Translations under genes and position numbers: made by a program | Source of the DNA: Kangiella sp. | GTDB taxonomy: Bacteria; Pseudomonadota; Gammaproteobacteria; Enterobacterales; Kangiellaceae | Reading direction: 5' to 3' | NCBI GenBank assembly: GCA_002733465.1 | Contig: NVVT01000001.1 | Span: 88,434-104,935, forward strand | DNA length: 16,502 nt | In this document: positions 1 to 6,933 of the stretch, in pieces | Numbering within the stretch: position 1 is the stretch's first letter | Layout: every line of letters starts with the position of its first letter | Notes under the pieces: model-generated | Told to the model about the DNA's origin: nothing | What the model saw: only the letters and a program-made list of their open reading frames with translations | Database searches by the model: none

Positions 1-806
1 TTTTCTCTTTCAACTTCTTCTTTTACCGGATCAACACCAACAATTAGTATTTTTTGCGCTCCCAAGTGGATCGCAGGACTAAGCGGTGCTAGAAACCTAA
101 CCGATCCATCACCAAAAAATTCTCTATTTAAATGTACTGCGGGAAATACCAAAGGAATTGCCGATGATGCTAATAAATGATCTACGCTGATGATACTTTT
201 ACAACCCACTCTACGATGCCGCTTCCAATTAAGCATTTCGTTTTTCGCTTGATAAAATGAAACAGATTGCCCACTAGTATATCCACTAGCAGTTATGCTT
301 AAAGCATCTAAACAGTTATTATCGATTGCCTTTTGAATATTTTTAAAGTGAATAACCTTATCTAGCATAACTTTCAATGGTTCATTATTCAGAAAACTTA
401 ATTGCCTATGTCGATGATAGTCACTAATAAACATCGATTTTCCCCAACGACCAACTTGTTTCATCATCCCTAATAAATCTGAGCGAAAAACTTTATCGAC
501 ACTAAATGATTCCCAAACTTTTTCTAAACTTCTAATTCCAACTGTAGGATTTTGAGCGTAGCTTGCTAGAACGGTTGCGTTAATTGCGCCGGCAGACGTA
601 CCAGAGATAATTGAATAGGGATTACCACAATGAGATTGAACGATCAACTTTGAAATGGCTTTAAGAACACCTACCTGATAGGCTGCGCGAGCACCGCCAC
701 CAGTTAAAACCAAACCAATTTTAGGTTTTCCAACCCCGTTATAACAAACTTTTTCAGTCAGTTTACTGGAGCGGCGTTCTGCGGGTTCTGAGTTTAGGGA
801 TGCCAA
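1..806 (-). CDS. patatin-like phospholipase, C-terminal end outside the window
   Basis: This is a predicted serine acyl hydrolase of the patatin family, acting on phospholipid or other lipid esters. The frame is open from a TTG at 806 to the window edge, giving 268 residues without the C-terminus. Visible motifs are the glycine-rich oxyanion-hole loop TGGGAR (residues 35-40), the nucleophile elbow GTSAG with Ser71, the segment ASSAIPLVFPAV (213-224) and the catalytic Asp233 in GDGS. A stop codon lies four codons before the TTG, and no ATG or GTG precedes the first motif. A GAGGA sequence just upstream, inside the end of the transglycosylase gene, supports the TTG. The gene overlaps that upstream gene by 13 bases, so translational coupling is likely. 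No signal peptide is seen, which suggests a cytoplasmic enzyme. The family is clear; the substrate is unknown. Confidence 0.85.
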   Translation of the reverse strand, partial: MASLNSEPAERRSSKLTEKVCYNGVGKPKIGLVLTGGGARAAYQVGVLKAISKLIVQSHCGNPYSIISGTSAGAINATVLASYAQNPTVGIRSLEKVWESFSVDKVFRSDLLGMMKQVGRWGKSMFISDYHRHRQLSFLNNEPLKVMLDKVIHFKNIQKAIDNNCLDALSITASGYTSGQSVSFYQAKNEMLNWKRHRRVGCKSIISVDHLLASSAIPLVFPAVHLNREFFGDGSVRFLAPLSPAIHLGAQKILIVGVDPVKEEVERE

Positions 807-1423
807 ACTTTCCTCATTGCTTTAAATACCCTCATTGGATACCAATATTGACCCCGACTGCCGTTATAACGACCCAAAGCCATTGTCTTATCGTTTTTCT
901 CTCTCTTCAAGTATAGGCTAAGGATAGCGCAACCATATTTTAGATTGGTTTGCATGTCATTTAAATTGTCATCAGGATGGCCTATTTCGTTTTTCCAAAA
1001 AGGCATTACCTGCATTAGCCCTAAAGCGCCGGCGCTGGAAACCGCATATTGATCAAAATTACTTTCTACATTGATTAAAGCTAAAACCAACATCGGATCT
1101 AAATCAAATGTTTTGGCTTCTTTGTGAACTAGCCTCAATATTTCCCAGCGTTCATCCTCTGGAATATGTGGCGCCACTTTCTCGAGTCTTTTTGCTTGTT
1201 CAAATAGCCAGACTTTTGCATCAAAACGGTCATAAAATGATTCATCTGCTCGCTTTATCGTTTCGATTAGTTTTTGCCTGAACTCAGTATCTGGCAAATC
1301 CTGTTTAGTATTATTTTTGAGAACCTGCTGAGAGCTTTTTTCAGTATAAACAAACTCCGAAAAAAATAGCGCCATAAAAATAGCGCTAAGAAAAAAAAAC
1401 TTTATAATAATTTTTAAAAACAT
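794..1423 (-). CDS. membrane-anchored lytic murein transglycosylase (SLT domain)
   Basis: This enzyme likely cleaves the MurNAc-GlcNAc bond of peptidoglycan in the periplasm, forming 1,6-anhydro ends. The first 25 residues form a hydrophobic segment, either a signal peptide or a membrane anchor. The SLT fold covers about residues 95-195. Counting from the ATG, the catalytic glutamate is Glu120 in NVESNFD, followed by SAGALGLMQVMP (129-140) and the C-terminal ALGRYNGS motif (182-189), all hallmarks of goose-type transglycosylases. The ATG at 1423 is preferred to an in-frame TTG two codons upstream (1429); neither has a good Shine-Dalgarno sequence. The gene begins 15 bases after proS and overlaps the patatin gene, so it is the middle gene of an operon. 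At 209 residues it is a short, single-domain form. The exact Mlt class is not assigned. Confidence 0.9.
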   Translation of the reverse strand: MFLKIIIKFFFLSAIFMALFFSEFVYTEKSSQQVLKNNTKQDLPDTEFRQKLIETIKRADESFYDRFDAKVWLFEQAKRLEKVAPHIPEDERWEILRLVHKEAKTFDLDPMLVLALINVESNFDQYAVSSAGALGLMQVMPFWKNEIGHPDDNLNDMQTNLKYGCAILSLYLKREKNDKTMALGRYNGSRGQYWYPMRVFKAMRKVWHP

Positions 1424-1438
1424 ATTCAAAATAGAAGA

Positions 1439-3151
1439 CTAATTTAATTTATTCTTTAGTGTCTCAATTATAGACTCTATTGAAAGATCTTCTTTAATAT
1501 TATGCCTGCGATGTTTGTATTCGATGGTTCCCGCATCGATTCCTCGTTCACTAATCACGATACGATGCGGAATACCCATAAGTTCCATATCAGCAAACAT
1601 AACACCTGGACGTTCCTTTCGATCATCAAAAATTACTTCAATATTATCATCTTTTAATTGCTGGTAAATTGATTCTGCCAATTCTCTAACTCGCTCAGAT
1701 TTTTTCATATTCATAGGAACAATGGCTACTTGAAATGGCGCAATGTTTTCCGGCCATACGACACCATAGTCATCATGGTTCTGTTCAATAGCTGCAGCAA
1801 CGATCCTTGATACGCCAATTCCATAACAACCCATAGTTAGAGTTTGTGCTTTACCATTTTCGCCTAAAACATTCGCTTTCATCGCTTTTGCATACTTATC
1901 ACCTAATTGAAAAATATGCCCGACTTCTATTCCTCGTTTGATTGTCAAAGTGCCTTTGCCGTCAGGACTAATATCACCTTCAACAATATTTCTACAATCA
2001 AAAACTTCATTATAACTACCATCACGCTCCCAGTTTACACCGGTCAAATGTTTACCTGTTTCATTAGCACCACAAACAAAATCACTCAACATAGCAGCTT
2101 CTGGATCGGCAATGACGGTTAAAGACAAATTAATGGGACCGATTGACCCTACATCAGCACCAATTGATTGACTCACTTCTTCATCATTCGCCATAGTTAA
2201 AGGAGAAGCAACTAATGGATGTTTCGCTAGCTTTAATTCATTTAATTGGTGATCGCCTCGTAAACAAACAGCGATTAGCGTATTTTCTTCTGCACCATTA
2301 ACGATTAAGGTTTTAATAATTTTACTTGGTTCACACTTGAGTAATTCACTGACGTCTTCAATCGATTTAACATTTGGTGTATCGATAGTTTGCAAATCGT
2401 CATTTGCACTAGCACGTTGACTTAAGTCAGGTGCCAACGCGGTCGCTTTTTCAACATTAGCGGCATAATCACTTTCCGTGCTAAACGCAATCGCATCTTC
2501 ACCCGAATCTGCCAATACGTGAAATTCATGTGAGTGCTCACCACCAATTGAGCCAGTATCAGCAATCACAGAACGATAGTCTAATCCTAAACGGTCAAAT
2601 ATTTTACAGTAAGCTTTATGCATTATTTGGTAGGTCTTATTTAAGCATTCGTCGCTAATATGAAAAGAGTATGCGTCTTTCATTAAAAATTCACGCGCAC
2701 GCATCACTCCAAAACGAGGACGTCTCTCATCCCTAAATTTTCCCTGAATTTGATAATAAACAGCAGGTAACTGCTTATAACTGCGAATTTCATCACGAAT
2801 AAGCGAAGTAACTACTTCCTCATGGGTAGGCCCCAAACAAAACTCTCTGCCATGTCTATCTTTTAGCCTTAACAGCTCCGCGCCATACTCCTGCCATCTC
2901 CCAGACTCTTCCCAAAGCTCTGCAGCCTGCACCATTGGCATTAAAATCTCTCCAGCACCTATAGCATCCATCTCTTCCCGAACGATATTTTCAACCTTTC
3001 TTAAGACCTTTAATCCTGTCGGCAACCAAGTATATAAACCAGATGCTTGCATACGGATCATGCCCGAACGCAACATTAATTTATGGCTTACAAGTTCAGC
3101 GTCACTTGGGTCTTCTCTGAGCGATGCAATGAGATATTGGCTGGTTTTCAT
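1439..3151 (-). CDS. proS: prolyl-tRNA synthetase
   Basis: A class II aminoacyl-tRNA synthetase that charges tRNA-Pro with proline in the cytoplasm. The 570 residues match the usual bacterial long form. Motif 1 lies around residues 38-75 (GLYTWLPTG and following). Motif 2 contains FRDERRPRFGVMRAREF (138-154) followed by MKDAYSF. Motif 3 is CYGIGVSRIV near residue 442. Between motifs 2 and 3, about residues 225-400, is the INS domain that in this enzyme type hydrolyses mischarged Ala-tRNA-Pro. The anticodon-binding domain fills the C-terminal 95 residues or so. The ATG at 3151 gives the standard N-terminus, with only a weak ribosome binding site. The gene leads an operon with the transglycosylase and patatin genes, a grouping with no obvious functional link. 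Confidence 0.98.
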   Translation of the reverse strand: MKTSQYLIASLREDPSDAELVSHKLMLRSGMIRMQASGLYTWLPTGLKVLRKVENIVREEMDAIGAGEILMPMVQAAELWEESGRWQEYGAELLRLKDRHGREFCLGPTHEEVVTSLIRDEIRSYKQLPAVYYQIQGKFRDERRPRFGVMRAREFLMKDAYSFHISDECLNKTYQIMHKAYCKIFDRLGLDYRSVIADTGSIGGEHSHEFHVLADSGEDAIAFSTESDYAANVEKATALAPDLSQRASANDDLQTIDTPNVKSIEDVSELLKCEPSKIIKTLIVNGAEENTLIAVCLRGDHQLNELKLAKHPLVASPLTMANDEEVSQSIGADVGSIGPINLSLTVIADPEAAMLSDFVCGANETGKHLTGVNWERDGSYNEVFDCRNIVEGDISPDGKGTLTIKRGIEVGHIFQLGDKYAKAMKANVLGENGKAQTLTMGCYGIGVSRIVAAAIEQNHDDYGVVWPENIAPFQVAIVPMNMKKSERVRELAESIYQQLKDDNIEVIFDDRKERPGVMFADMELMGIPHRIVISERGIDAGTIEYKHRRHNIKEDLSIESIIETLKNKLN

Positions 3152-3183
3152 GGGTTTTATCTTAGTTCAGTAGGTAAAGAGGT

Positions 3184-3212
3184 ATTTTACTTTCGAGATG
3201 CTGGTTTAGCAA
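3184..3212 (-). promoter_or_regulatory. candidate sigma-70 promoter of proS
   Basis: Read on the minus strand, TTGCTA (3212-3207, four of six consensus bases) and TAAAAT (3189-3184, five of six) are separated by 17 bases. Transcription would start about 25 bases before the proS ATG. The only other thing of note in this 111-base gap is an eight-base direct repeat of ATTGCTAA, one copy of which includes most of the -35 box. This is prediction by pattern only. Confidence 0.45.
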
Positions 3213-3262
3213 TATTAATTAGCAATAGATCTACGTTCCGTGAAACTAAGTCTTGAGTGAAG

Positions 3263-3904
3263 CTAAGCTTTGAGTGAACCAAGAAATTCAATTAGTTTTT
3301 TTAAACTTAACTCTATGTTTTCATCCAATGTGTGTCCAGAACGAACTCTTGGTTTAAAAGAGTGGTCTCCATCTGGAATATAATTGACTGTCACAGAGTT
3401 TGATAAGCTATAACCATCTATTTCAGCTCTCGTGCCAAATGCATCTCTTTCACCCTGCAGAATTAGGGTCGGTGTATTTAGATCGGATAGATGATCGCCT
3501 CGGTATTTATCCAGTTTTTTGGGGGGATGAAATGGAAATCCTAAACAAATGCATGCGCTAATGTTGTTATCCTTAGTTTTTTTAACTTCTGACGCAACTA
3601 AAGAAGCAACACGCCCACCCATCGACTTACCGCCAACCACCAATTTTTTCTTAGGATATTCTTTTTGATAAATTTCAAGTTGATCTTTAAAAGCCTGAAT
3701 TAATTTGGGCATTCTATCGGGAGGTCTTCTTTTACCCGTTTCTTGCATTATCTTCATATAAGGAAAGTTAAAGGGGATGGTTTGTAATCCATATGAATTT
3801 AGATCATGAACCATGCCCTTCATAAAATCGCTTTCTATTCCAGCTCCAGCACCGTGGGTAACAACGAAGAGATAATCCTCAATTTTGCTATTGGTATTTT
3901 GCAT
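3263..3904 (-). CDS. small alpha/beta hydrolase (dienelactone hydrolase / KANL3-Tex30-like)
   Basis: A 213-residue single-domain alpha/beta hydrolase without signal peptide, probably cytoplasmic. The catalytic triad can be placed: nucleophile Ser94 in GGKSMGG, acid Asp154 in LQGERDAFG, and His181 in DGDHSF. THGAGAG (residues 16-22) forms the oxyanion-hole loop after the first strand. Lack of a cap insertion and the GKSMGGR elbow fit the compact group that includes Tex30/KANL3-like proteins. The substrate cannot be told from sequence. Its ATG overlaps the stop codon of the upstream membrane-protein gene by one base (TAATG), so the two are translationally coupled. It is the last gene of the GntR-led operon; no terminator with a T-tract is seen behind it. 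Confidence 0.85.
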   Translation of the reverse strand: MQNTNSKIEDYLFVVTHGAGAGIESDFMKGMVHDLNSYGLQTIPFNFPYMKIMQETGKRRPPDRMPKLIQAFKDQLEIYQKEYPKKKLVVGGKSMGGRVASLVASEVKKTKDNNISACICLGFPFHPPKKLDKYRGDHLSDLNTPTLILQGERDAFGTRAEIDGYSLSNSVTVNYIPDGDHSFKPRVRSGHTLDENIELSLKKLIEFLGSLKA

Positions 3905-4743
3905 TAACTCTCTCGATAAACCTCAAAATTAAGATTATCTAAACGATAAGCACTCATTCCAATAAAAGCAAGTAATAGAAAATAGACACTCATTAAAGTA
4001 TCCATTAAATACCTTGTTCCCGTAGCAGACATGATTAATTCCAATGTAACAAATACGCTAACCATCATAATAGTTAACACAGATACTTTAACTATTTTTT
4101 CTATCTGCACTGTTTGATCCTTGGTTGAAAGATGAGGGTTTTTAGTTTTACCATAAATATTCCAAGCGATTATAGAGAACATAAACACATCTATGAATAC
4201 AAGTCCTACTAAATTAAAGTATCCACCAAAGTGCTCAAAAGGGTGACGTACGAAATATTCAACCACACCGATAAATACGAGATTACTGATAATCAATATC
4301 GATAAATAAAGTGGTGCAAAATAATTAATTAATTTTCTGGGCTTTAAGTCTGCTTTTCTTATCGATTGTTTGTTAGCTAAACGCATTAACTTTAAGAATT
4401 TAAAACCGGTGAACTCCATGATCATAAACGGCACATACTGCAAAAGAAAAAAACCGATTAATATAGCACTACTATCAACATTCAGCATTTCTTCACTCTG
4501 TGAATAAGCGCCAAATGCTATGATATAAATACCGATTAAAAGTATAACTCTATTAATGTTTTTGAAGTTGTTAATACCCATATCAATTGCATCTCGAGAA
4601 ATTGGATATAGTTTTGGGTATTGTTTTTCAGGATGTTTATCTAATGTCTTTTTAGATTGCTCAATTAAAACCCTAGGCATATACCACGAGATAAATATTA
4701 CCTGCATAAAAAATGCTAGATATAATAAATTGTTAGTCCACAT
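3904..4743 (-). CDS. polytopic membrane protein of unknown function
   Basis: I do not recognise this 279-residue protein. It has about seven hydrophobic segments, near residues 4-24, 64-80, 92-113, 141-164, 175-197, 216-237 and 248-266, and is therefore an inner-membrane protein. A charged loop with lysines and tyrosines lies between the first two (about 28-60). No ATP-binding, catalytic or metal-binding motif is visible. The start at 4743 is strongly supported by an AAGGAG Shine-Dalgarno sequence (4755-4750) six bases before the ATG, the best in the window. It lies 52 bases downstream of the GntR-type regulator and is coupled to the hydrolase gene behind it. YtrA-type regulators often control neighbouring transporters or membrane proteins, so a role in transport or envelope stress is possible but inferred only from context. 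Confidence 0.75.
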   Translation of the reverse strand: MWTNNLLYLAFFMQVIFISWYMPRVLIEQSKKTLDKHPEKQYPKLYPISRDAIDMGINNFKNINRVILLIGIYIIAFGAYSQSEEMLNVDSSAILIGFFLLQYVPFMIMEFTGFKFLKLMRLANKQSIRKADLKPRKLINYFAPLYLSILIISNLVFIGVVEYFVRHPFEHFGGYFNLVGLVFIDVFMFSIIAWNIYGKTKNPHLSTKDQTVQIEKIVKVSVLTIMMVSVFVTLELIMSATGTRYLMDTLMSVYFLLLAFIGMSAYRLDNLNFEVYRES

Positions 4744-4795
4744 AAAATTCTCCTTTATTTCTGTTTAACTTGGTCATTTTACTGCCCAAGGAACA

Positions 4796-5167
4796 TTATT
4801 GGTTCATCAATTCTGCAAATGCGATCCTAATTTCAGAATCCGTTACATTCGACTTTCTTAATTCTTTAATCATATTTTCTAGTTTTTTGCTAGTCCAATT
4901 TGTTAAATCAACTTCGCAATTTTTAATAGCATCGGGGTGTACAAAAGTTCCTCGATAGCTTTTTGTTTCAATCACTCGATCTCGTTCTAATAGCTTATAA
5001 GCCTTCGCAACGGTTTTGTTGTTGATATCCAAATCATTGGCTAACTGACGAATAGATGGCAATCCATCACCCGCTTTAATCTTTTTCGCTTTTATCGCCT
5101 GTTTAATTTGCTCAACTAATTGGGCGAATAAAGGACTGGATGCTTCTGTATTAATCACAATTTGCAT
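4796..5167 (-). CDS. GntR-family transcriptional regulator, short YtrA type
   Basis: A DNA-binding repressor of the YtrA subgroup of the GntR family. The 123 residues hold an N-terminal winged helix-turn-helix: PLFAQLVEQIKQAI (12-25), GDGLPSIRQLANDL (33-46), and the recognition-helix region NNKTVAKAYKLLERD (49-63), followed by the wing with YRGTFV (71-76). Only about 45 residues remain for the C-terminal part, too few for a FadR, HutC or MocR effector domain; this is typical of YtrA-type proteins, which dimerise through short helices. It heads a three-gene operon with a membrane protein and a hydrolase, which are its probable targets. A predicted promoter and an overlapping palindrome lie just upstream and suggest autorepression. 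No good ribosome binding site precedes the ATG. Confidence 0.9.
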   Translation of the reverse strand: MQIVINTEASSPLFAQLVEQIKQAIKAKKIKAGDGLPSIRQLANDLDINNKTVAKAYKLLERDRVIETKSYRGTFVHPDAIKNCEVDLTNWTSKKLENMIKELRKSNVTDSEIRIAFAELMNQ

Positions 5168-5184
5168 TATTTAATAGCTATTGT

Positions 5185-5208
5185 TGTACCCCATGAACCA
5201 ATGGTACA
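5185..5208. promoter_or_regulatory. candidate operator of the GntR-type regulator
   Basis: A perfect six-base inverted repeat, TGTACC and GGTACA, separated by 12 bases, lies 18-41 bases before the regulator's start codon. It covers the predicted -10 box and start site of the promoter at 5201-5229. Binding here by the regulator would block its own operon. The half-site TGTAC resembles GntR-type sites in general, but assignment to this protein is inference. Confidence 0.45.
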
Positions 5209-5229
5209 CACGGGCTTCGTAAAAGTCAA
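5201..5229 (-). promoter_or_regulatory. candidate sigma-70 promoter of the GntR operon
   Basis: On the minus strand TTGACT (5229-5224, five of six) and TACCAT (5206-5201, four of six) are 17 bases apart. The -10 box shares bases with the right half of the TGTACC palindrome. The predicted leader to the regulator ATG at 5167 is about 27 bases. Confidence 0.45.
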
Positions 5230-5355
5230 ATGAATGCTAGGTATTCGACACTCAAGAACATGAGTCGCTTGTATAATGCACAAAGGGTCGGTAACCTATT
5301 ATCATTAGTACGAATAATAGCTACAAACAAACGGCTGTAAAAAAGAGATTTGAAT

Positions 5356-5682
5356 TTGATTAAAGAAACATTAGAAATAGTTTCTGATTTTGCATCAGAA
5401 GCGCATGCAAGAATCCAAAAGGACTTTGCAAATATTAATCCCGTAATTGGATTAAATTTAGGGATGCGAAATGTCGGTATTCCGGCAGATGCCATCACTA
5501 TTGATTGCTTAAAAACAGGCAAGAGAATAATTATCGTTCTTGATGATCGGCAACCTGAACTAGTTCAATATCAGTTTTCTTATAAGGCTCAAGATCCTGA
5601 TGAGAAGTTTGAAACTCTTTCAGTAAGTGATTTATCTGCTCAAACGTTGTACGGTTGGATAAAAGACTATTTTAATACCTAA
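5356..5682 (+). CDS. hypothetical protein, 109 residues
   Basis: I do not recognise this protein. It is soluble, mixed alpha/beta, with no signal peptide, membrane segment or cysteine cluster; the centre (GLNLGMRNVGIPADAITI) and the strand KRIIIVLDD look like a compact small domain. A stop codon lies three codons before the first possible start. Two TTG codons, at 5350 and 5356, are the only plausible starts; AGAGA at 5344-5348 is spaced properly for 5356 and too close for 5350, so 5356 is preferred. The absence of any early ATG is unusual. A perfect TATAAT at 5272-5277 could be its -10 box, but no good -35 is found. In the leader a seven-base inverted repeat, CTATTAT and ATAATAG (5296-5320, 11-base spacer), may be a regulatory site. 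Confidence 0.65.
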   Translation: MIKETLEIVSDFASEAHARIQKDFANINPVIGLNLGMRNVGIPADAITIDCLKTGKRIIIVLDDRQPELVQYQFSYKAQDPDEKFETLSVSDLSAQTLYGWIKDYFNT

Positions 5683-5695
5683 TATATTAGGTTTT
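5677..5695 (+). terminator. weak intrinsic terminator
   Basis: The perfect palindrome ACCTAATATATTAGGT (5677-5692) can form a six-pair stem with a TATA loop and is followed by four T residues ending at 5695. It overlaps the stop codon of the hypothetical gene at 5356-5682. The stem holds only two G-C pairs, so termination may be partial. Confidence 0.4.
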
Positions 5696-5727
5696 CGCAA
5701 TCTCACCAGCACTCAAGGAACAATAAA

Positions 5728-6111
5728 ATGAAAAAAATTTCTAATGTATTGGTATCAATCGTAGCGATTGAACATTGTTATTTCTTAGTTCTTGAAATGT
5801 TCCTATGGACAAAACCAATAGGTCTGAAAACGTTCGGCTTGACTGCTGAGTTTGCGGAGCAAACAGCATCACTTGCGGCTAATCAAGGTCTTTATAACGG
5901 CTTTTTAGCCGCAGGCCTAATTTGGGGGCTCTTTTCAAAACAACAAAGCTATTCCCTCAAAATATTTTTTCTTTCTTGCGTTTTAGTAGCCGCTGTTTTT
6001 GGTGCGATTACCGCAAAACTATCAATATTGTATATTCAGGGATTTCCTGCATTGCTAGCGTTATTATTGGTTGTTCTTGTCCAAAAAAGTATGAAACCTT
6101 CTATACTTTAA
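5728..6111 (+). CDS. DUF1304 family membrane protein
   Basis: A 127-residue inner-membrane protein of the DUF1304 family, whose function is unknown. Family hallmarks are the N-terminal AIEHCYFLVLEMFLW (residues 13-27), a GLKTFGL segment near 32-38, and NQGLYNGFLAAGLIWGLF (51-68). Four hydrophobic helices can be drawn near residues 5-23, 54-68, 74-93 and 98-119. An AAGGA Shine-Dalgarno sequence (5715-5719) eight bases before the ATG supports this start. It lies 45 bases after the previous gene, with a weak hairpin between them, so read-through is possible. Nothing nearby suggests a role. Confidence 0.85.
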   Translation: MKKISNVLVSIVAIEHCYFLVLEMFLWTKPIGLKTFGLTAEFAEQTASLAANQGLYNGFLAAGLIWGLFSKQQSYSLKIFFLSCVLVAAVFGAITAKLSILYIQGFPALLALLLVVLVQKSMKPSIL

Positions 6112-6130
6112 ATTAAAAACCTCTCTCAAC

Positions 6131-6162
6131 TTGACAACTTGACAACTTGACAACTTGACAAC
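6131..6162 (+). repeat. four perfect tandem copies of TTGACAAC
   Basis: The 8-bp unit TTGACAAC occurs four times without mismatch at 6131, 6139, 6147 and 6155. Each copy contains the consensus -35 hexamer TTGACA. A partial unit (CAAC) precedes the first copy. The array ends directly at the TATACT box of the toxin-antitoxin promoter. An 8-bp simple repeat like this can change in copy number by slippage. Confidence 0.9.
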
Positions 6163-6168
6163 TATACT
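6139..6168 (+). promoter_or_regulatory. promoter of the toxin-antitoxin operon
   Basis: The second repeat copy gives a perfect TTGACA (6139-6144), 18 bases before TATACT (6163-6168, five of six). The other three TTGACA copies are at spacings unsuited to this -10 box (26, 10 and 2 bases). Transcription would begin near 6175, about 25 bases before the antitoxin ATG. A palindromic TAATTAATTA (6181-6190) lies in the short leader and could be an antitoxin operator. Confidence 0.65.
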
Positions 6169-6199
6169 GTGTGAAACAACTAATTAATTAAATATTATT

Positions 6200-6445
6200 A
6201 TGAAAAAAGTTCGAGTTGGGGAATTTAAAGCTAATTTTTCTGAAATTATTAAGCAAGTTAAAGAAAATGGTCAGGAGTATATCGTGGGTTACGGAAAAAA
6301 AAATGAGGCAACCGCCGTTTTAATACCGCTAGAAGAATACAAGCAACTTAAAGGCAAAAGACAATTTGGAATACTTAAAGGTAAGGGCTCCTTTGAAATA
6401 ACTGATGATTTTAAATTGGATGACGAGACTTTTCTCTCGGTATGA
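6200..6445 (+). CDS. Phd/YefM-type antitoxin
   Basis: This is the probable antitoxin of a type II toxin-antitoxin pair. The 81 residues show the Phd/YefM N-terminal DNA-binding fold: KVRVGEFKANFSEIIKQVKENGQ (3-25) with the typical strand-helix pattern, then a central segment in which TAVLIPLEEYKQL (38-50) is the conserved AVLIPxEEY signature. The acidic C-terminal tail (FEITDDFKLDDETF) is the expected toxin-binding and neutralising part. In this family the N-terminal half binds the operon's own promoter, here the repeat-rich region just upstream. No clear Shine-Dalgarno sequence precedes the ATG. The last four bases overlap the toxin start (ATGA), so the two genes are co-translated. Confidence 0.9.
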   Translation: MKKVRVGEFKANFSEIIKQVKENGQEYIVGYGKKNEATAVLIPLEEYKQLKGKRQFGILKGKGSFEITDDFKLDDETFLSV

Positions 6446-6837
6446 ATTTATTAATTGATACGCATATTTTCCTTTGGCTTTTATTTAAGCCACAAAAAAT
6501 TGCGAAACGAACTATAAAATTACTAGAATCGCCTGAAAATAACGTTTTTTTAAGTGACATTTCGCTTTGGGAGATATCGCTCAAATACTCAATCGGTAAA
6601 CTCTCTTTAGATGGTGTTGTTCCTGAACAATTGGCGCCACTGGCTGAAACAATGGGGATTCAATCTTTACCTCTATCAACTGAATCAGCCTCTTCTTTTC
6701 ATAAATTACCTCGGTTAAAACATAAAGATCCCTTTGATCGAATGCTCATTTGGCAAGCGATTGAGGGAAAGTACTCATTAGTGTCTAACGATGGTAACTT
6801 TGCTGAATATGAGCAGTTTGGATTAACGCTTGCTTAA
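6442..6837 (+). CDS. vapC: PIN-domain toxin, VapC-like ribonuclease
   Basis: The probable toxin of the pair: a 131-residue PIN-domain Mg-dependent endoribonuclease. The four acidic positions of the active site are present: Asp6 in LIDTHIFLW, Glu44 in SLWEIS, Asp96 and Asp99 in KDPFDRMLI, and Asp117 in VSNDGNF. The pattern DTHxxLW, WEIxxK, GKL, DPFDR belongs to the Sll0205-like PIN group, which is regularly paired with Phd/YefM-type antitoxins. All catalytic residues are intact and the frame is undamaged, so the toxin is expected to be active. RNA targets cannot be predicted. It overlaps the antitoxin gene by four bases and has no terminator of note behind it. Confidence 0.9.
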   Translation: MNLLIDTHIFLWLLFKPQKIAKRTIKLLESPENNVFLSDISLWEISLKYSIGKLSLDGVVPEQLAPLAETMGIQSLPLSTESASSFHKLPRLKHKDPFDRMLIWQAIEGKYSLVSNDGNFAEYEQFGLTLA

Positions 6838-6933
6838 CTCAAATCCAAGTAGTCGCCCTCTCAGTCTTATGTTAAATTCATATAGTAAATTTTATTCTAA
6901 AGATAATAATTTAAAACCAGCTAAGCTTTATAT

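Noticed and set aside
1907..2122. Plus-strand open frame of 71 codons
   Set aside because: It lies fully antisense inside proS and shows no recognisable domain; the proS frame explains the sequence.
3253..3278. Direct repeat of TTGAGTGAA at the end of the hydrolase gene
   Set aside because: Only two short copies, partly inside coding sequence; likely chance or a small duplication without further signal.
5226..5522. Minus-strand open frame of 98 codons
   Set aside because: It overlaps the start of the plus-strand gene at 5356-5682 and the intergenic promoter region, with low-complexity content and no ribosome binding site.
6131..6162. Possible CRISPR or iteron array
   Set aside because: The units are 8 bp, directly abutting and without spacers; there is no cas gene or replication gene nearby. 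A promoter role fits better.
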